Shown piece by piece: positions 6,546-6,616 of a stretch of DNA of 6,616 nt. Source of the DNA: Peptostreptococcaceae bacterium (GTDB lineage: Bacteria; Bacillota_A; Clostridia; Peptostreptococcales; Acidaminobacteraceae). The notes beneath the pieces were generated by a model. The model saw nothing but the letters and a program-made list of their open reading frames with translations. It was not told the origin of the DNA and made no database searches. How positions within the stretch are numbered: position 1 is the first letter of the stretch; each line of letters opens with the position of its first letter. The translations under genes and the position numbers were made by a program. Location: contig JABXKX010000132.1 of NCBI GenBank assembly GCA_013619035.1, forward strand, positions 1 to 6,616. Reading direction: 5' to 3'.

Positions 6546-6616
6546 ATGGAAAAGGTTTCTGCAGTCAGATGTGATTCTTATGAGGAAGGTATTGTATTTC
6601 AAGCAGTTAGAGAAGC
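6546..6616 (+). CDS. Start of a probable DUF362 domain protein (partial, cut by window end)
   Basis: Twenty-three codons plus two bases are visible, beginning MEKVSAVRCDSYEEGIVFQA. This resembles the N-terminus of DUF362 proteins (a K-V-x-V-x-x-C-x-S-Y-x-x-x-x-V start), a family of unknown function that often carries ferredoxin-type iron-sulphur domains in clostridia. GAGG at 6534-6537 is 8 bases from the ATG. An in-frame TGA at 6516 with no other start codon after it fixes the start. The gap from the propeller gene is 98 bases without a clear terminator or strong promoter, so co-transcription is possible. Family assignment from such a short stretch is tentative. Confidence 0.6.
   Translation, partial: MEKVSAVRCDSYEEGIVFQAVRE

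Overview
The window is AT-rich DNA with Gram-positive-style purine-rich ribosome binding sites, a Gram-positive-type signal peptide, and frequent AGA and ATA codons. With the gene families present (a MarR regulator with a paired ABC exporter, a copper-amine-oxidase-N/beta-propeller secreted protein, and a DUF362 start), it looks like a chromosomal segment from a low-GC member of the Bacillota, most likely an anaerobic clostridial relative. This assignment rests on gene content and composition only; no rRNA or other marker is present.

Layout: 1-98 is a compact regulatory region full of symmetric repeats. It precedes a tightly packed three-gene operon on the + strand: a MarR-family regulator (99-527), then two ABC exporter half-transporters (537-2261 and 2258-4126). 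The gaps are 9 bases and then a 4-base ATGA overlap. A strong intrinsic terminator (4200-4228) closes the operon. Next comes an independent gene for a secreted protein of about 710 residues (4315-6447), with a copper-amine-oxidase-N-like domain followed by a beta-propeller domain (Pfam Beta_propel / COG4880 type). The window ends in the first 23 codons of a probable DUF362 protein (6546-6616).

How the genes work together: the two ABC proteins have complementary defects. The first lacks the catalytic Glu and the switch His, and the second has an altered signature motif. This is the pattern of heterodimeric exporters such as TM287/288, BmrCD and SatAB, with one consensus and one degenerate ATP site. 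The MarR protein probably represses its own operon through a tandem palindromic operator overlapping the -10 box, and is released by a drug-like or lipophilic ligand. The propeller gene lies beyond a terminator, so a functional link to the pump is not supported by the sequence.

Overall this is a recognisable regulator-plus-efflux module next to an uncharacterised secreted protein. I do not see an undescribed system. The most distinctive signals are the operator architecture at 1-83 and the unknown-function propeller protein.
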